From contig JBEKMO010000020.1 in the NCBI GenBank assembly GCA_050008465.1, forward strand, positions 1 to 64,000: DNA of 64,000 bases. The letters run 5' to 3'. Under the pieces are notes generated by a model, which was not told the origin of the DNA, made no database searches, and worked only from the letters and a program-made list of their open reading frames with translations. The translations under genes and the position numbers were made by a program. The DNA is from Fen-330 sp050008465. Its GTDB lineage: Bacteria > Acidobacteriota > Terriglobia > Bryobacterales > Bryobacteraceae. Positions within the stretch are counted from its first letter, which is position 1; the number at the start of each line of letters is the position of its first letter. This document shows positions 1 to 8,947 of the stretch, in pieces.

Positions 1-929
1 GCCTCTTTGAGGCTCTTGTAGGAATCCTCGTACTCGGTGTACTTGCCGACCAGCCCGATCGAGACCTCGCCGGCGGGGTTCTTCAAGCGGTCCAGCATCG
101 CGCTCCAGCGATCCAGGTTGCGCGGGCCGGCCTGGAGCCGCAGCGACTCCAGGATGCTCTCGTCGACGCCCTGCTCGGCGAAGACCAGCGGCACTTCATA
201 GACCGACTCGACGTCGCGCGCGCTGATCACGTTCTCGACGTCCACGTCGCAGAACAGCGCAATCTTCTCTTTCATTTCGCGCGACAGGAAATGCTCGGTG
301 CGGCACAGCAGCAAGTTGGGCTGGATGCCGATGGAGCGCAGCTCCTTGACGCTGTGCTGGGTGGGCTTGGTCTTCAGCTCCTGGGCGGCGGCGATCCAGG
401 GCACCAGCGTGACGTGAACGAACAGCGCGCCCTCCCGTCCCACTTCATGGCGCATCTGGCGGATGGCTTCCAGGAAGGGCAGCGACTCGATGTCGCCCAC
501 CGTGCCGCCGATCTCGACGATCACCACATCCACCCCGGCCGAGACCTTGCGGATCGCCGCCTTGATCTCGTTGGTGACGTGCGGGATCACCTGCACGGTC
601 TTGCCGAGATAGTCGCCCCGGCGCTCCTTGCTGATGATCTGCTCGTAGATGCGGCCGGAAGTGACGTTATTGCTCTGCGTGAGGTGCGCGTGGGTGAAGC
701 GCTCGTAGTGGCCCAGGTCGAGGTCGGTCTCGGCGCCGTCGTCGGTGACGAAAACCTCGCCGTGCTGGAAGGGGCTGAGGGTGCCGGGGTCCACGTTGAG
801 GTAGGGATCGAATTTTTGCAGGGTCACCCGCAGGCCGCGGCTCTCGAGCAGGCAGCCGATCGAGGACGCGGCGATTCCTTTTCCTAAAGAAGAAACCACG
901 CCGCCGGTTACGAAAATGTACTTAGCCAT
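1..929 (-). CDS. pyrG: CTP synthase, N-terminal part (runs off the window)
   Basis: Makes CTP from UTP, ATP and glutamine in the cytoplasm. The visible part is the first 309 residues, the synthetase domain; the glutamine amidotransferase half lies outside the window. The protein opens MAKYIFVTGGVVSSLGKGI, the family's hallmark N-terminal nucleotide-binding loop, and later reads LLCRTEHFL and KIALFCDVD, typical of the family. The ATG at 929 overlaps the kdsB stop by 8 bases (ATGGCTAA), so the two genes are translationally coupled. A kdsB-pyrG order makes sense because KdsB uses CTP. Identification is firm; only the 3' end is missing. Confidence 0.97.
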   Translation of the reverse strand, partial: MAKYIFVTGGVVSSLGKGIAASSIGCLLESRGLRVTLQKFDPYLNVDPGTLSPFQHGEVFVTDDGAETDLDLGHYERFTHAHLTQSNNVTSGRIYEQIISKERRGDYLGKTVQVIPHVTNEIKAAIRKVSAGVDVVIVEIGGTVGDIESLPFLEAIRQMRHEVGREGALFVHVTLVPWIAAAQELKTKPTQHSVKELRSIGIQPNLLLCRTEHFLSREMKEKIALFCDVDVENVISARDVESVYEVPLVFAEQGVDESILESLRLQAGPRNLDRWSAMLDRLKNPAGEVSIGLVGKYTEYEDSYKSLKE

Positions 930-1731
930 CGTGCTTTATAAGTGCGTTCTCCAATTCCGGATCCGAACCGCGACCGTGAGGGAGCGGTGGCGCATTCAAT
1001 GCCTTCGCTGCGAATAGCCGGGATACCCGCTCCAGATCCGCGGGCGTGTCCACGTGCAGCGAATCATAGTCGGTTTCGGCCACGCGGATCTGGTACCCGT
1101 TCTCCAGCGCCCGCAACTGCTCCAGCCGCTCGGCCTGCTCCAGCGGGCCCACCGGAAGCCCGGGGTAGGCGAGCAGGAAATCCCGCCGGTAGACGTACAG
1201 GCCGATGTGCTTGTAGTGCGCCGCGCGCTCGCCCTCGCGAAGGTAGGGGATCATCGAGCGCGAGAAGTAGATCGCGTTGTTGGCCCGGTCGGTGACCACC
1301 TTGACCACGCTCGGGCTGGTCAGGTCTTCCGGATTCTCGATGAGCTTCTTCAAGGTGCCCATCGGGATCTCCGGGGCATCGAGCAGGGCCAGCACCGCCG
1401 CGTCAATCGCCTCCGGCGCAATCAGCGGCTCGTCGCCTTGGATGTTGACGACCAGCTCGGCGGTGTCCGAGGAGGCCACCTCGGCCACGCGGTCGGTTCC
1501 GGAAGGATGGTCGGCGCGCGTCATGCGCACCCGGGCGCCGAAGCGCCGGGCCTCGCTGGCGATTCGCTCGTCGTCGGTGGCAATCACCACCTGGGTCAGG
1601 GTGCGCGCCTGGCTGGCGCGTTCAAACACGTGTTCCAGCATGGACTTGCCGGCGATCGAAGCGAGAGGTTTCCCGGGAAAGCGAGTAGAAGCAAACCGGG
1701 CCGGAACGACCCCCAAAATCCTACGGGGCAC
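922..1731 (-). CDS. kdsB: 3-deoxy-manno-octulosonate cytidylyltransferase
   Basis: Activates KDO with CTP to give CMP-KDO for lipopolysaccharide inner core synthesis, so the cell is Gram-negative with LPS. The 269-residue protein (family usually about 250) carries the N-terminal nucleotide-binding motif VPARFASTRFPGKPL, then NIQGDEPLI and the C-terminal DYDSLHVDTPADLE. The start is taken as GTG at 1731, which puts the conserved motif about nine residues from the N-terminus; a longer open frame extends upstream but looks non-coding. The last 20 or so residues (PPLPHGRGSDPELENAL) exceed the family and coincide with a dispersed repeat. It is coupled to pyrG downstream. Confidence 0.95.
   Translation of the reverse strand: MPRRILGVVPARFASTRFPGKPLASIAGKSMLEHVFERASQARTLTQVVIATDDERIASEARRFGARVRMTRADHPSGTDRVAEVASSDTAELVVNIQGDEPLIAPEAIDAAVLALLDAPEIPMGTLKKLIENPEDLTSPSVVKVVTDRANNAIYFSRSMIPYLREGERAAHYKHIGLYVYRRDFLLAYPGLPVGPLEQAERLEQLRALENGYQIRVAETDYDSLHVDTPADLERVSRLFAAKALNAPPLPHGRGSDPELENALIKHDG
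955..992. repeat. PHGRGSD-type dispersed repeat in the 3' end of kdsB
   Basis: The core at about 961-988 (CCGAACCGCGACCGTGAGGG followed by AGCGG) is read through by kdsB as LPHGRGSDP. I recall this core as a highly repeated element in Acidobacteria and Planctomycetes genomes; that is memory, not a search. It forms a weak CCGC/GCGG stem. Only one copy is seen in this window. Confidence 0.5.
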
Positions 1732-1911
1732 AGTCGATTCTAGCACAGCCGCCCGCGGTCGCGAAGCCGCAATCGCACCGCGCCACGGCAGGGACTTGCG
1801 CTGCCGCACATCGGATCTACAATGGTTGCGGACGGTTGCGGGACTGGAATTCCGGCCCCGCGTGATATGCTGAGGATGGACGCAGCCGTGACGCGGAGGG
1901 GAGAGCGAGTG

Positions 1912-2946
1912 ATGGTTGCGAGAAGCTCCAGGTTTGCCGTTGCGGGAGCCGTCTGCGCGTTCCTGCTGGGGAGCGCCTTCGCCGCCGGTGAGGACCCGAA
2001 GGGCCAGAAGCAACCCACGCCGCGCGCGCCGGATCCGCAGGTCTCGATCACGCCGCGGCCCGCCAAGCCCGCCCCGGGGAGCGAGACCGGGGCTTCCCGG
2101 GTTCGCAGTCTGCGGATCGACGCCACCGTGGTGCTGATCCCCGTAACCGTGACCGATCCCCTGAACCGCTTCGTCACAGGCCTGGAAAAAGAGCATTTCC
2201 GCTTGTTCGAGGACAAGGTCGAGCAGAAAGTCACGCACTTCTCGAGCGAGGATGCGCCGGTGTCGATCGGCATCGTGTTCGATACCAGCGGCAGCATGGG
2301 CAGCAAGCTTCAAAAATCCCGGCAGGCGGTCGCCCAACTGATGAAGACGGCCAATCCGGAAGACGAGTTCTTCCTGGTTCAGTTCAGCGACCGGCCGGAA
2401 CTGACGGTGGGTTTCACGCGGGAATCCGAAGAGATCCAGAACCGGTTGACTTTCGTGCAGTCCAAGGGCCGGACCGCTCTGTTGGATAGCGTGTATCTGG
2501 CCATCAACGAGATGAAGAAGGCGCACAATGCCCGCAAGGCGCTGTGCATCATCTCCGATGGCGGCGACAACAGCAGCCGCTACACCGAGAGCGAGATCCG
2601 GAACCTGGTGCGCGAGGCGGATGTCCAGATCTATGCCATCGGGATTTTCGAGCCGGTTTCATCCCGCGGGCGGACGGCGGAAGAGCTGGCCGGCCCCAGC
2701 CTGCTGAGCGAACTGGCCGAGCAGACCGGCGGGCGGCATTTCCCGGTGGACAATCTCAACGAACTGCCGGACGTCGCGGCGAAAATAGGCATCGAGCTCC
2801 ACAATCAGTACGTGCTGGGATACGCCCCCTCGAATCGCGAGAAAGATGGGAAGTACCGCCACGTGCAGGTGAAGCTGGTACAGCCCAAGGGGTTGCCGCC
2901 GTTGCGGGCGTTCTGGCGGCTGGGCTACTATGCACCCACGCAGTAG
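1912..2946 (+). CDS. Secreted VWFA-related domain protein
   Basis: Function unknown; belongs to the 'VWFA-related' family abundant in Acidobacteria. The 344-residue product has a signal peptide (residues 1 to about 25, ending SAFAAG), a proline-rich linker, a short beta-rich domain (about 66-112) and a von Willebrand A domain with the metal-binding DTSGSMGS motif at 124. The ATG at 1912 is chosen because GGAGGGGAG lies about 10 bases upstream and the signal peptide starts there; an open frame reaches back to 1822 without one. Its end overlaps the next gene by 17 bases. The A domain suggests protein or matrix binding at the cell surface (inference). Confidence 0.85.
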   Translation: MVARSSRFAVAGAVCAFLLGSAFAAGEDPKGQKQPTPRAPDPQVSITPRPAKPAPGSETGASRVRSLRIDATVVLIPVTVTDPLNRFVTGLEKEHFRLFEDKVEQKVTHFSSEDAPVSIGIVFDTSGSMGSKLQKSRQAVAQLMKTANPEDEFFLVQFSDRPELTVGFTRESEEIQNRLTFVQSKGRTALLDSVYLAINEMKKAHNARKALCIISDGGDNSSRYTESEIRNLVREADVQIYAIGIFEPVSSRGRTAEELAGPSLLSELAEQTGGRHFPVDNLNELPDVAAKIGIELHNQYVLGYAPSNREKDGKYRHVQVKLVQPKGLPPLRAFWRLGYYAPTQ

Positions 2947-3892
2947 AGCTTGCGTCCCCTTGCTGGCAGCCGCGCTCTGCCTGCTGGTCCGGGGACAGGA
3001 AGGGCCGCCGGTGTTTCGCGCCGACACGCGGCTGGTGGTCCTCCATGCCACGGTGGTGGATAAGCACGGCAAGCTGATCACCGACCTGCCGCGCAGCGCT
3101 TTCCGAGTCTACGAGGACGGCGTCGAGCAGCCGCTGAAGCTCTTCAAGCGCGAGGACGTGCCGGTATCGATGGGCATCGTTGTCGACAACAGCGGCAGCA
3201 TGCGGGACAAGCGCAAGAAGGTCGAGGACGCGGCCATGGCGTTGGTGAAGGCCTCCAACCCGCAGGACGAGGTGTTCATCGTGAACTTCAGCGATGAGGC
3301 CTATCTCGACGTCGATTTCACCAGCGATCTGAAGAAGCTCGAGGACGGCGTCGCGCGCATCGATTCTCGCGGCGGAACCGCCATGCGCGACGCCATCGAC
3401 GTGTCGATGGACCACCTCAAGAAAAAGGCCAAGCGGGACAAGAAGGTCATCGTGGTGGTGACGGACGGAAACGACAACGCCAGCGAGATCGCGCTGGAGA
3501 AACTCATCCAGAAGGCGCAGCAGCGCGAGGTGCTCATCTATACCATCGGGCTGCTGAACGAGGAAGAGCCCCGCGAGGCGAAGCGGGCTAAGCGCTCGCT
3601 GGATGCGATCACGACCGCCACCGGCGGCCAGTCGTTCTATCCGAGCCAGGTCGAGGACGTCGGCAAGTTCACCCTCACGGTGGCCCACGATATCCGCAAC
3701 CAGTACACGCTGGCGTACAGCCCGCTGAATCAAACGCTCGACGGCGGCTTCCGCCAGATCAAGGTTACCGTGAAAGCGGCCAGCAGCCCCCAGGTGCGGA
3801 CGCGCACCGGCTACTACGCCACCCCCGAGCTGTCGAAGATGAGCCAGGGGCGTCTGCCCGCTGGCGCGCCGCTCGCCTTCCTTCCGCGTTAG
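2930..3892 (+). CDS. Secreted VWFA-related domain protein (paralogue)
   Basis: The 320-residue product has a short signal peptide (about 1-23), the same N-terminal beta domain (FRVYEDGVEQPLKLFKRED) and a VWA domain with MIDAS motif DNSGSM starting at residue 86. It is clearly homologous to the preceding gene, with which it overlaps by 17 bases, so the pair is a tandem duplication expressed from one transcript. The C-terminus (NQYTLAYSP, then RTRTGYYA) also matches the neighbour's NQYVLGYAP and LGYYAP. Partner or ligand cannot be told from sequence. Confidence 0.85.
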   Translation: MHPRSRACVPLLAAALCLLVRGQEGPPVFRADTRLVVLHATVVDKHGKLITDLPRSAFRVYEDGVEQPLKLFKREDVPVSMGIVVDNSGSMRDKRKKVEDAAMALVKASNPQDEVFIVNFSDEAYLDVDFTSDLKKLEDGVARIDSRGGTAMRDAIDVSMDHLKKKAKRDKKVIVVVTDGNDNASEIALEKLIQKAQQREVLIYTIGLLNEEEPREAKRAKRSLDAITTATGGQSFYPSQVEDVGKFTLTVAHDIRNQYTLAYSPLNQTLDGGFRQIKVTVKAASSPQVRTRTGYYATPELSKMSQGRLPAGAPLAFLPR

Positions 3893-3901
3893 CATTTACT
3901 T

Positions 3902-4732
3902 ATGGGATTCACTCTGGATGGGAAGACCGCCCTGGTGACTGGGTCGGGGCGGGGGATTGGGCGCGCGATCGCCACCCGACTGGCGAGCCTCGGCGCCGCG
4001 GTGATGGTCAACGATCTCGACGAGGCGCCGGCCCGCGAGACCGAATCCGCGATTCGCGCCGCGGGCGGCCGGGTCGCGTGCCTGGCCGGCGACGTCACCG
4101 CGCCGGCGTTTCCGCAGCAGCTTGTGGACGCTACGCTAGCGGCCTTCGGCGCGATCGACATCATCGTCAACAACGCCGGCTACACCTGGGATAACGTCAT
4201 TCAGAAGACTACTGACGAGCAGTTCCAGGCCATGCTGGACATTCACATCACCGCGCCCTTCCGCATTCTGCGCGCGGCCTCTGCCTACCTTAGAGAGACC
4301 GCCAAACGCGAGGCGGCCGAGGGGCGGCGCGTGATGCGCAAAGTGGTCAACATCACCTCCATTGCCGGGACGGACGGCAACCCCGGTCAGGCCGGGTACT
4401 CCTCGGGAAAAGCCGGCGTCCTGGGGTTGACCCGGACGCTGGCCAAGGAGTGGGGCCGCTACAACGTCAACGTCAACGCCGTGGGCTTCGGATTGATCGA
4501 AACGCGGCTGATTCAACCCGTCGGCGCGGAAGGCGCGGCCATCGACGTCAAGGGCCATCACATCCCCGTGGGGGTACAGGCAAGGTTCCTCGACGGTCTC
4601 AAAGCGGTCTGCCCGCTGGGGCGGCTCGGCACTCCCGAGGAGGCCGCCAACGCCGTGCTGTTCTTCTGCTCGCCGCTTTCCGACTACGTCACCGGCGAAG
4701 TGCTGCTGTGCAGCGGCGGCCTGCACTTCTGA
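3902..4732 (+). CDS. Short-chain dehydrogenase/reductase (FabG-like)
   Basis: A 276-residue classical SDR. The cofactor loop TGSGRGIG is at residues 13-20, NNAG at 90-93, and the catalytic Ser153, Tyr166 and Lys170 (YSSGK) are all present. The substrate is unknown; 3-oxoacyl-ACP reductase (FabG) is the usual automatic label, but an insertion around 125-145 (ETAKREAAEGRR) and a longer region after residue 200 differ from core FabG, and no fatty-acid genes are adjacent. The gene starts nine bases after the VWFA pair on the same strand and ends convergent with the SpoIIE-type gene. Confidence 0.85.
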   Translation: MGFTLDGKTALVTGSGRGIGRAIATRLASLGAAVMVNDLDEAPARETESAIRAAGGRVACLAGDVTAPAFPQQLVDATLAAFGAIDIIVNNAGYTWDNVIQKTTDEQFQAMLDIHITAPFRILRAASAYLRETAKREAAEGRRVMRKVVNITSIAGTDGNPGQAGYSSGKAGVLGLTRTLAKEWGRYNVNVNAVGFGLIETRLIQPVGAEGAAIDVKGHHIPVGVQARFLDGLKAVCPLGRLGTPEEAANAVLFFCSPLSDYVTGEVLLCSGGLHF

Positions 4733-4741
4733 GCCAGGTGG

Positions 4742-5896
4742 CTACACCGCGCGGATCCCCACCACCGTGATGTCGTCAGTCTGGCCAGCGGCGCTGTAAC
4801 CGCGCGCCGCCTCGACGATCGCCCCGATCAACGGCTCCAGCGCCGAGTGCCTGCCGGCCTCGATCATCGCGATCAGCCGGTCCTCGCCGAACTCCTGGTC
4901 CGTCTCGATTCCGGCCTCCGTGACGCCGTCGGAGAACATCACCACCGTGTCGCCCGGGCCGAGTTCCACCACCGCCTCTGTGCAGGTCCAGTCCGGGAAG
5001 ATCCCCAGCACCGTCGCGTCGCTCTCCAGGCGCTCGATGCCCCCGGCGGCACGAGAGAGAACCGGCGGCAGGTGGCCGCAGTTGACGTAGCGCAACCGGC
5101 GCGCCAGGTCATCGTACTGGCCGAAGAACACGGTGGCGTACTGTTCCGGCGGCGTCGAGTCGTAGAACAGCCGGTTGACCTCGTGGAGCAGCGCGGCGGG
5201 GGAAGCGCGATCCGCCTGGCTCCGGAAACAGCCTTGCAGGTTCGCCATCAGCAGCGCGGCCGCGATGCCCTTGCCGCAGACGTCCGCCAGAACGAATCCC
5301 ATCGACCCGCGACCCAGGTCCAGGAAGTCGTAATAGTCCCCGCCGACCTCGTGGGCCGGGACGCAGCGGCCGGCATAATCGGCGGTCTCGAGCAGCTTGG
5401 TCTTCTGGGGAAAGAGCTTCTGCTGGACGTTGCGGGCGATTTCGATCTCGGACCGGGCGCGCCGCTCGGCCCTGCGCCGCTGGGCGCCCTCCCGGGCCTG
5501 CTTCTCGAGGGTCCGCAACAGCCGCTCGTTGTCCCAGGGCTTCTGGATGAAGTCGCAGGCGCCACGGCGCATTGCCTCCACCGCCAGGTCGATGTTGCCC
5601 CAGGCCGTCATGACGATCACCGGCGCGGGGTTCACCTGCTGGTGCAGAAGATCCAGCAGATCCAGGCCCTCCCTCCCGGAGGTGGTGTCCCGGGCGTAGT
5701 TCAGATCCATCAGGATGAGGTCGAAGGATCCCAGCGCCGCCGCGCGAAGCAGCCCCTGCGGCGAATCCACCGTTTCGGCCTTGTGGCCCGCGCCTTTCAA
5801 CAGCAGGCGCATCGCTTCCAGGACGTCCGGGCGATCATCGGCCACCAGGACGCGCAGGGTACTCGTTTGTTCGTCGCTCGTGCGCATCGTCTCCAA
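4742..5896 (-). CDS. Response regulator with SpoIIE/PP2C phosphatase output
   Basis: A 384-residue protein with a receiver domain (residues about 14-130; phospho-acceptor Asp64 in MDLNY, Thr97, Lys119 in QKPW) joined by a charged helix to a PP2C-type serine phosphatase (about 150-384; GGDYYDF, ADVCGKG, FSDGVTEA, QTDDITVV). Such RsbU-like proteins dephosphorylate anti-anti-sigma factors and so control stress sigma factors; no such partner is encoded nearby. The receiver acidic pocket (ADDRPD) is intact. It is divergent from the YwaF-like gene across a 115-base gap. The start could be residue 1 or Met4. Confidence 0.9.
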   Translation of the reverse strand: METMRTSDEQTSTLRVLVADDRPDVLEAMRLLLKGAGHKAETVDSPQGLLRAAALGSFDLILMDLNYARDTTSGREGLDLLDLLHQQVNPAPVIVMTAWGNIDLAVEAMRRGACDFIQKPWDNERLLRTLEKQAREGAQRRRAERRARSEIEIARNVQQKLFPQKTKLLETADYAGRCVPAHEVGGDYYDFLDLGRGSMGFVLADVCGKGIAAALLMANLQGCFRSQADRASPAALLHEVNRLFYDSTPPEQYATVFFGQYDDLARRLRYVNCGHLPPVLSRAAGGIERLESDATVLGIFPDWTCTEAVVELGPGDTVVMFSDGVTEAGIETDQEFGEDRLIAMIEAGRHSALEPLIGAIVEAARGYSAAGQTDDITVVGIRAV

Positions 5897-6011
5897 CTTT
5901 TAGTAGCAATCAGGCGGCCAAGCTATGTCAAGGCAGGCGATGCCGCCGGCCTCTCGAGACTGTCCGATTCTGGGACGACTCTGTGCGATTTCAGTGTTAC
6001 CTTTGCAGTGA

Positions 6012-6689
6012 GTGGCTGCGTACCTCCAACTCTTTGGCCCGCTTCATCTGGCGACTCTGGCTTCGATCCTCGCTGTCGCCGTTGCCCTGGCGCGTTTGGC
6101 GCGCGCTAGTTCGGGCGCGGCGCGGCGCATCCGGCTGGCCCTGGGTGTTTTCCTGCTGGCGAACGAGGCGGTGTGGTGGATCTACCGCGTCCGGCACGAA
6201 GGGCTCCGGTTTCCAGGAGGTCTCCCGCTTCAGCTCTGCGATTTCGCGCTCTGGCTCACCATTCTCGCGTTGCTCACTCTGAACCGCTGGGCGTACGAGG
6301 TGGCCTACTACGCGGGGCTGGCCGGCGCTGCAATGGCGGTGCTGACTCCGGATCTCTGGGCGCCTGTTTGTTCCTACCCCAGCATTTACTTCTTTCTGGA
6401 GCACGGTGGCGCAATCGTCGCCGTTCTGACCCTGACCTGGGGGAAACTCGCACGGCCCCAGCCCGGCAGCATGTGGAGGGCGCTCCTCGTCCTCAACGCC
6501 TACGCGGCTGTCGTAGGCGGCTTCAACGCCCTGTTCGGCGCGAACTACATGTACCTGTGCCGCAAACCCGCCAGCGCCTCGCTGCTGGACTACCTGGGCC
6601 CCTGGCCGGTCTACCTGCTCTCAGCCGAAGCGCTTGGGATCGCTCTGTTCTGGGTGCTGTGGCTCCCCTTCCGGCGGAGGCGCGAGTAG
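6012..6689 (+). CDS. YwaF/TIGR02206-like integral membrane protein
   Basis: A 225-residue polytopic membrane protein with about seven hydrophobic segments. The pattern of a first helix, WWIYR, LPLQLCD, then YPSIYFFLEHGG and NYMYLCRKPASASLLDYLGPWP resembles the TIGR02206/YwaF family of unknown function. The frame begins at GTG 6012; no convincing ribosome site is seen. The molecular role is unknown. It stands between the divergent phosphatase gene and the complex I operon and may be transcribed alone. Confidence 0.7.
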   Translation: MAAYLQLFGPLHLATLASILAVAVALARLARASSGAARRIRLALGVFLLANEAVWWIYRVRHEGLRFPGGLPLQLCDFALWLTILALLTLNRWAYEVAYYAGLAGAAMAVLTPDLWAPVCSYPSIYFFLEHGGAIVAVLTLTWGKLARPQPGSMWRALLVLNAYAAVVGGFNALFGANYMYLCRKPASASLLDYLGPWPVYLLSAEALGIALFWVLWLPFRRRRE

Positions 6690-6746
6690 ATCTTCCACCC
6701 CCGTGGAACTGGCTGATTTTGTAACAACCTCCGCGCCCCGCTTCAT

Positions 6747-6776
6747 TTGAAATCGCCGCGAGCGCTGTGCTACGGT
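6747..6776 (+). promoter_or_regulatory. Possible promoter of the complex I operon
   Basis: TTGAAA at 6747-6752 is followed after 18 bases by TACGGT at 6771-6776, preceded by TGC as in an extended -10. This is the best sigma-70-like pair in the 117-base gap before nuoC. The -10 is weak, so this is tentative. Confidence 0.3.
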
Positions 6777-6806
6777 GGAAGTCTTCTATCGATCCCAGAG
6801 TTCCAC

Positions 6807-7373
6807 ATGGCTGATGTGCCGAACCCGCAAGCTAAGCCTGCCCCGCCCCCGAAGGCGCCCGCTGTCATGGCCGCTACTCCTTGGGAGAGCGCGCTCACCG
6901 GGATGCTCAAGGAACAGTTCGCCGCCCAGATCGCCGAGTTCGCCACCTACCTCGGGCAGAACTTCCTGGTTGCCCAGCCCGAGGCGGTTGTCCCCATCCT
7001 GGAGTTCTTGAAGCTGGAGGCGGACTTCGACTACCTGGTCGATGTCACCGCAGTGGACTATCCGAAGCGCCCGGAACGGTTCGACTTGGTCTATATCCTG
7101 TACAGCTTCGCGCGGAACGAGCGCATCCGCATCAAGACCAGGATTCCGGACGGCTACAAGCCCCAGACGGCAGTCGGCGTGCACCTGACCGCGAATTGGC
7201 TGGAGCGCGAGGTCTTCGATATGTTCGGCATCGAGTTCGCCGGGCATCCCGACATGCGCCGCATCCTGATGCCCGAGGAGTGGGAGGGCCACCCGTTGCG
7301 CAAAGACCGCTCCATCACCGACATGGACAACCGCTGGGTGAAGGAGAACCTGGGAATCGAGAGCGGACAGTGA
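6807..7373 (+). CDS. nuoC: NADH-quinone oxidoreductase subunit C
   Basis: Peripheral-arm subunit of respiratory complex I (30 kDa type), needed to dock the quinone-binding module. The 188-residue protein has a proline/alanine-rich leader (to about 22) and then the conserved core: DYLVDVTAVDYP, RFDLVYIL, LEREVFDMFGIEF and a C-terminal HPLRKD. The ATG at 6807 is preferred over the frame's upstream ATG at 6747, which lies in the likely promoter. First gene of a nuoCDIJKLMNH operon; nuoD starts 4 bases after its stop. Confidence 0.93.
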   Translation: MADVPNPQAKPAPPPKAPAVMAATPWESALTGMLKEQFAAQIAEFATYLGQNFLVAQPEAVVPILEFLKLEADFDYLVDVTAVDYPKRPERFDLVYILYSFARNERIRIKTRIPDGYKPQTAVGVHLTANWLEREVFDMFGIEFAGHPDMRRILMPEEWEGHPLRKDRSITDMDNRWVKENLGIESGQ

Positions 7374-7377
7374 CCCC

Positions 7378-8487
7378 ATGCCCGACACTTTTCTAGACTC
7401 CACCGAGCTAGTGATCAACATGGGGCCGCAGCACCCCTCCACTCACGGTGTGCTGAGGGTCATCCTGAAGCTGGATGGCGAGAAGGTCACCGGCACCGAG
7501 TGCGTCATCGGCTACCTGCATCGCGGCGTCGAGAAGATTGGCGAGAACCGCACCTACGTGCAGTTCGTGCCCTACGTCGACCGCATGGACTACGTGGCCT
7601 CGGTCTCCAACGGCCTGGGCTTCTGCCTGGCGATCGAGAAGCTGCTCAGTGTCGAGGTCCCGCCGCGGGCGCAGGTGGTGCGCGTCATTCTCACCGAGTT
7701 GAACAGAATCGCCAGCCACCTCATCTGGCTGGGCACGCACTGTCTGGACATCGGCGCCATCACCCCGCTGTTCTACGTGATGCGGGAGCGGGAAGAGATC
7801 CTGAACATTTACGAGAAGTACTGCGGCGCGCGGCTCACCACGCACGCTTTCCGCATCGGCGGGCTGGAGTACGAACTCTACGACGGCTTCGAGCAGGAAG
7901 TCGAAGCCGCCTGCGACTTCATCGCGCCGAAGATCGACGAGTACGAGCGGCTGCTCACCGGCAACCGCATCTGGGTCGGACGGCTCAAGGGCATTGGCGT
8001 TCTGAACGCCGAAGACTGTAAACAGTACGGCGTGACGGGCCCGATGCTGCGGGCTGCGGGTGTGAAGTGGGACCTGCGCAAGGCGCAGCCCTATTCCGGC
8101 TACGAGCAGTACGAGTTCGAGATCCCCACCGGCGAGAACGGCGACACGTACGACCGGTACCTGGTGCGCATCGAGGAGATGCGGCAGTCGATCCGCATCA
8201 TCCGCCAGGCCGTGGAGAGGATTCCCACCGGGCCGATCATGGGCAAGGCGCCCAAAGTGATCAAGCCGCCGGTGGGCGAGGTGTACGTTTCGATTGAGGC
8301 TCCCAAAGGAGAGCTGGGCTACTTTGTGGTAAGCGATGGCTCGACGCAGCCCTACCGGGTGCGAGTGCGGCCTCCTTCGTTCATCAATTTGCAGGCGCTG
8401 GACAAGATGGCTCGCGGCTCGCTGGTGGCCGACCTGGTGGCCATTATCGGGACCATCGACATAGTCCTTGGCGAGGTGGATCGCTAA
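7378..8487 (+). CDS. nuoD: NADH-quinone oxidoreductase subunit D
   Basis: The 49 kDa-type subunit that forms most of the quinone-binding pocket of complex I. The 369-residue protein begins with the core INMGPQHPSTHGVLR and continues with GYLHRGVEKI, RIASHLIWLG, RIGGL and the C-terminal DGSTQPYRVRVRPPSF and GTIDIVLGEVDR. It is slightly shorter than the usual 390-420 residues because there is almost no N-terminal extension. Stop and nuoI start are adjacent. Confidence 0.97.
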   Translation: MPDTFLDSTELVINMGPQHPSTHGVLRVILKLDGEKVTGTECVIGYLHRGVEKIGENRTYVQFVPYVDRMDYVASVSNGLGFCLAIEKLLSVEVPPRAQVVRVILTELNRIASHLIWLGTHCLDIGAITPLFYVMREREEILNIYEKYCGARLTTHAFRIGGLEYELYDGFEQEVEAACDFIAPKIDEYERLLTGNRIWVGRLKGIGVLNAEDCKQYGVTGPMLRAAGVKWDLRKAQPYSGYEQYEFEIPTGENGDTYDRYLVRIEEMRQSIRIIRQAVERIPTGPIMGKAPKVIKPPVGEVYVSIEAPKGELGYFVVSDGSTQPYRVRVRPPSFINLQALDKMARGSLVADLVAIIGTIDIVLGEVDR

Positions 8488-8943
8488 ATGCGCAAGTTAC
8501 TCAGAGCCATTTTCCTCATCGACCTGATCGAGGGGTTGTGGGTCACCTTCCACTACCAGCGCCCCAAGTACATGTGCACGGATCAGTACCCCACCGAACG
8601 CCCCAAGGTGGCCGAACGGTACCGCGGCGCGCCGCGGCTGAATATCAACCCGGAGAACGGGGAAACGCTGTGCATCGCCTGCAACTTGTGCGCGCTGGCC
8701 TGCCCGGAGAAACTGATCGTCGTAGGCAGCGAGCGCAACGAGAAAACGCGGCGCAAGGAACTGACCACTTTCACCTACGACATTTCCCGCTGCATGTTCT
8801 GCGGGCTGTGCGAGGATGCGTGCCCGGTGGACGCTCTGGAGCTGACCCAGGATTTCGAGTTGGCCAGTTACAACCGGGAGGGAGCGATATGGGACCGCCA
8901 GATGCTGGAGGAGGGCCCCAAGCCCACGGAGTACAAGTACTAG
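8488..8943 (+). CDS. nuoI: NADH-quinone oxidoreductase subunit I (two 4Fe-4S clusters)
   Basis: A 151-residue ferredoxin-like subunit that passes electrons through clusters N6a and N6b towards NuoB. Two complete motifs are visible: CIACNLCALACP (about residues 59-70) and CMFCGLCEDACP (about 99-110). The N-terminal helix (LIEGLWVTFHYQRP) anchors it to the membrane arm. It directly follows nuoD without a gap. A repeat array of about 100 bases then separates it from nuoJ, the only sizeable gap in the operon. Confidence 0.96.
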   Translation: MRKLLRAIFLIDLIEGLWVTFHYQRPKYMCTDQYPTERPKVAERYRGAPRLNINPENGETLCIACNLCALACPEKLIVVGSERNEKTRRKELTTFTYDISRCMFCGLCEDACPVDALELTQDFELASYNREGAIWDRQMLEEGPKPTEYKY

Positions 8944-8947
8944 GAGA

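Noticed and set aside
1732..2526. Upstream extension of the kdsB frame
   Set aside because: It runs antisense through the first VWFA gene and lacks KdsB homology; the conserved N-terminal motif starts just after GTG 1731.
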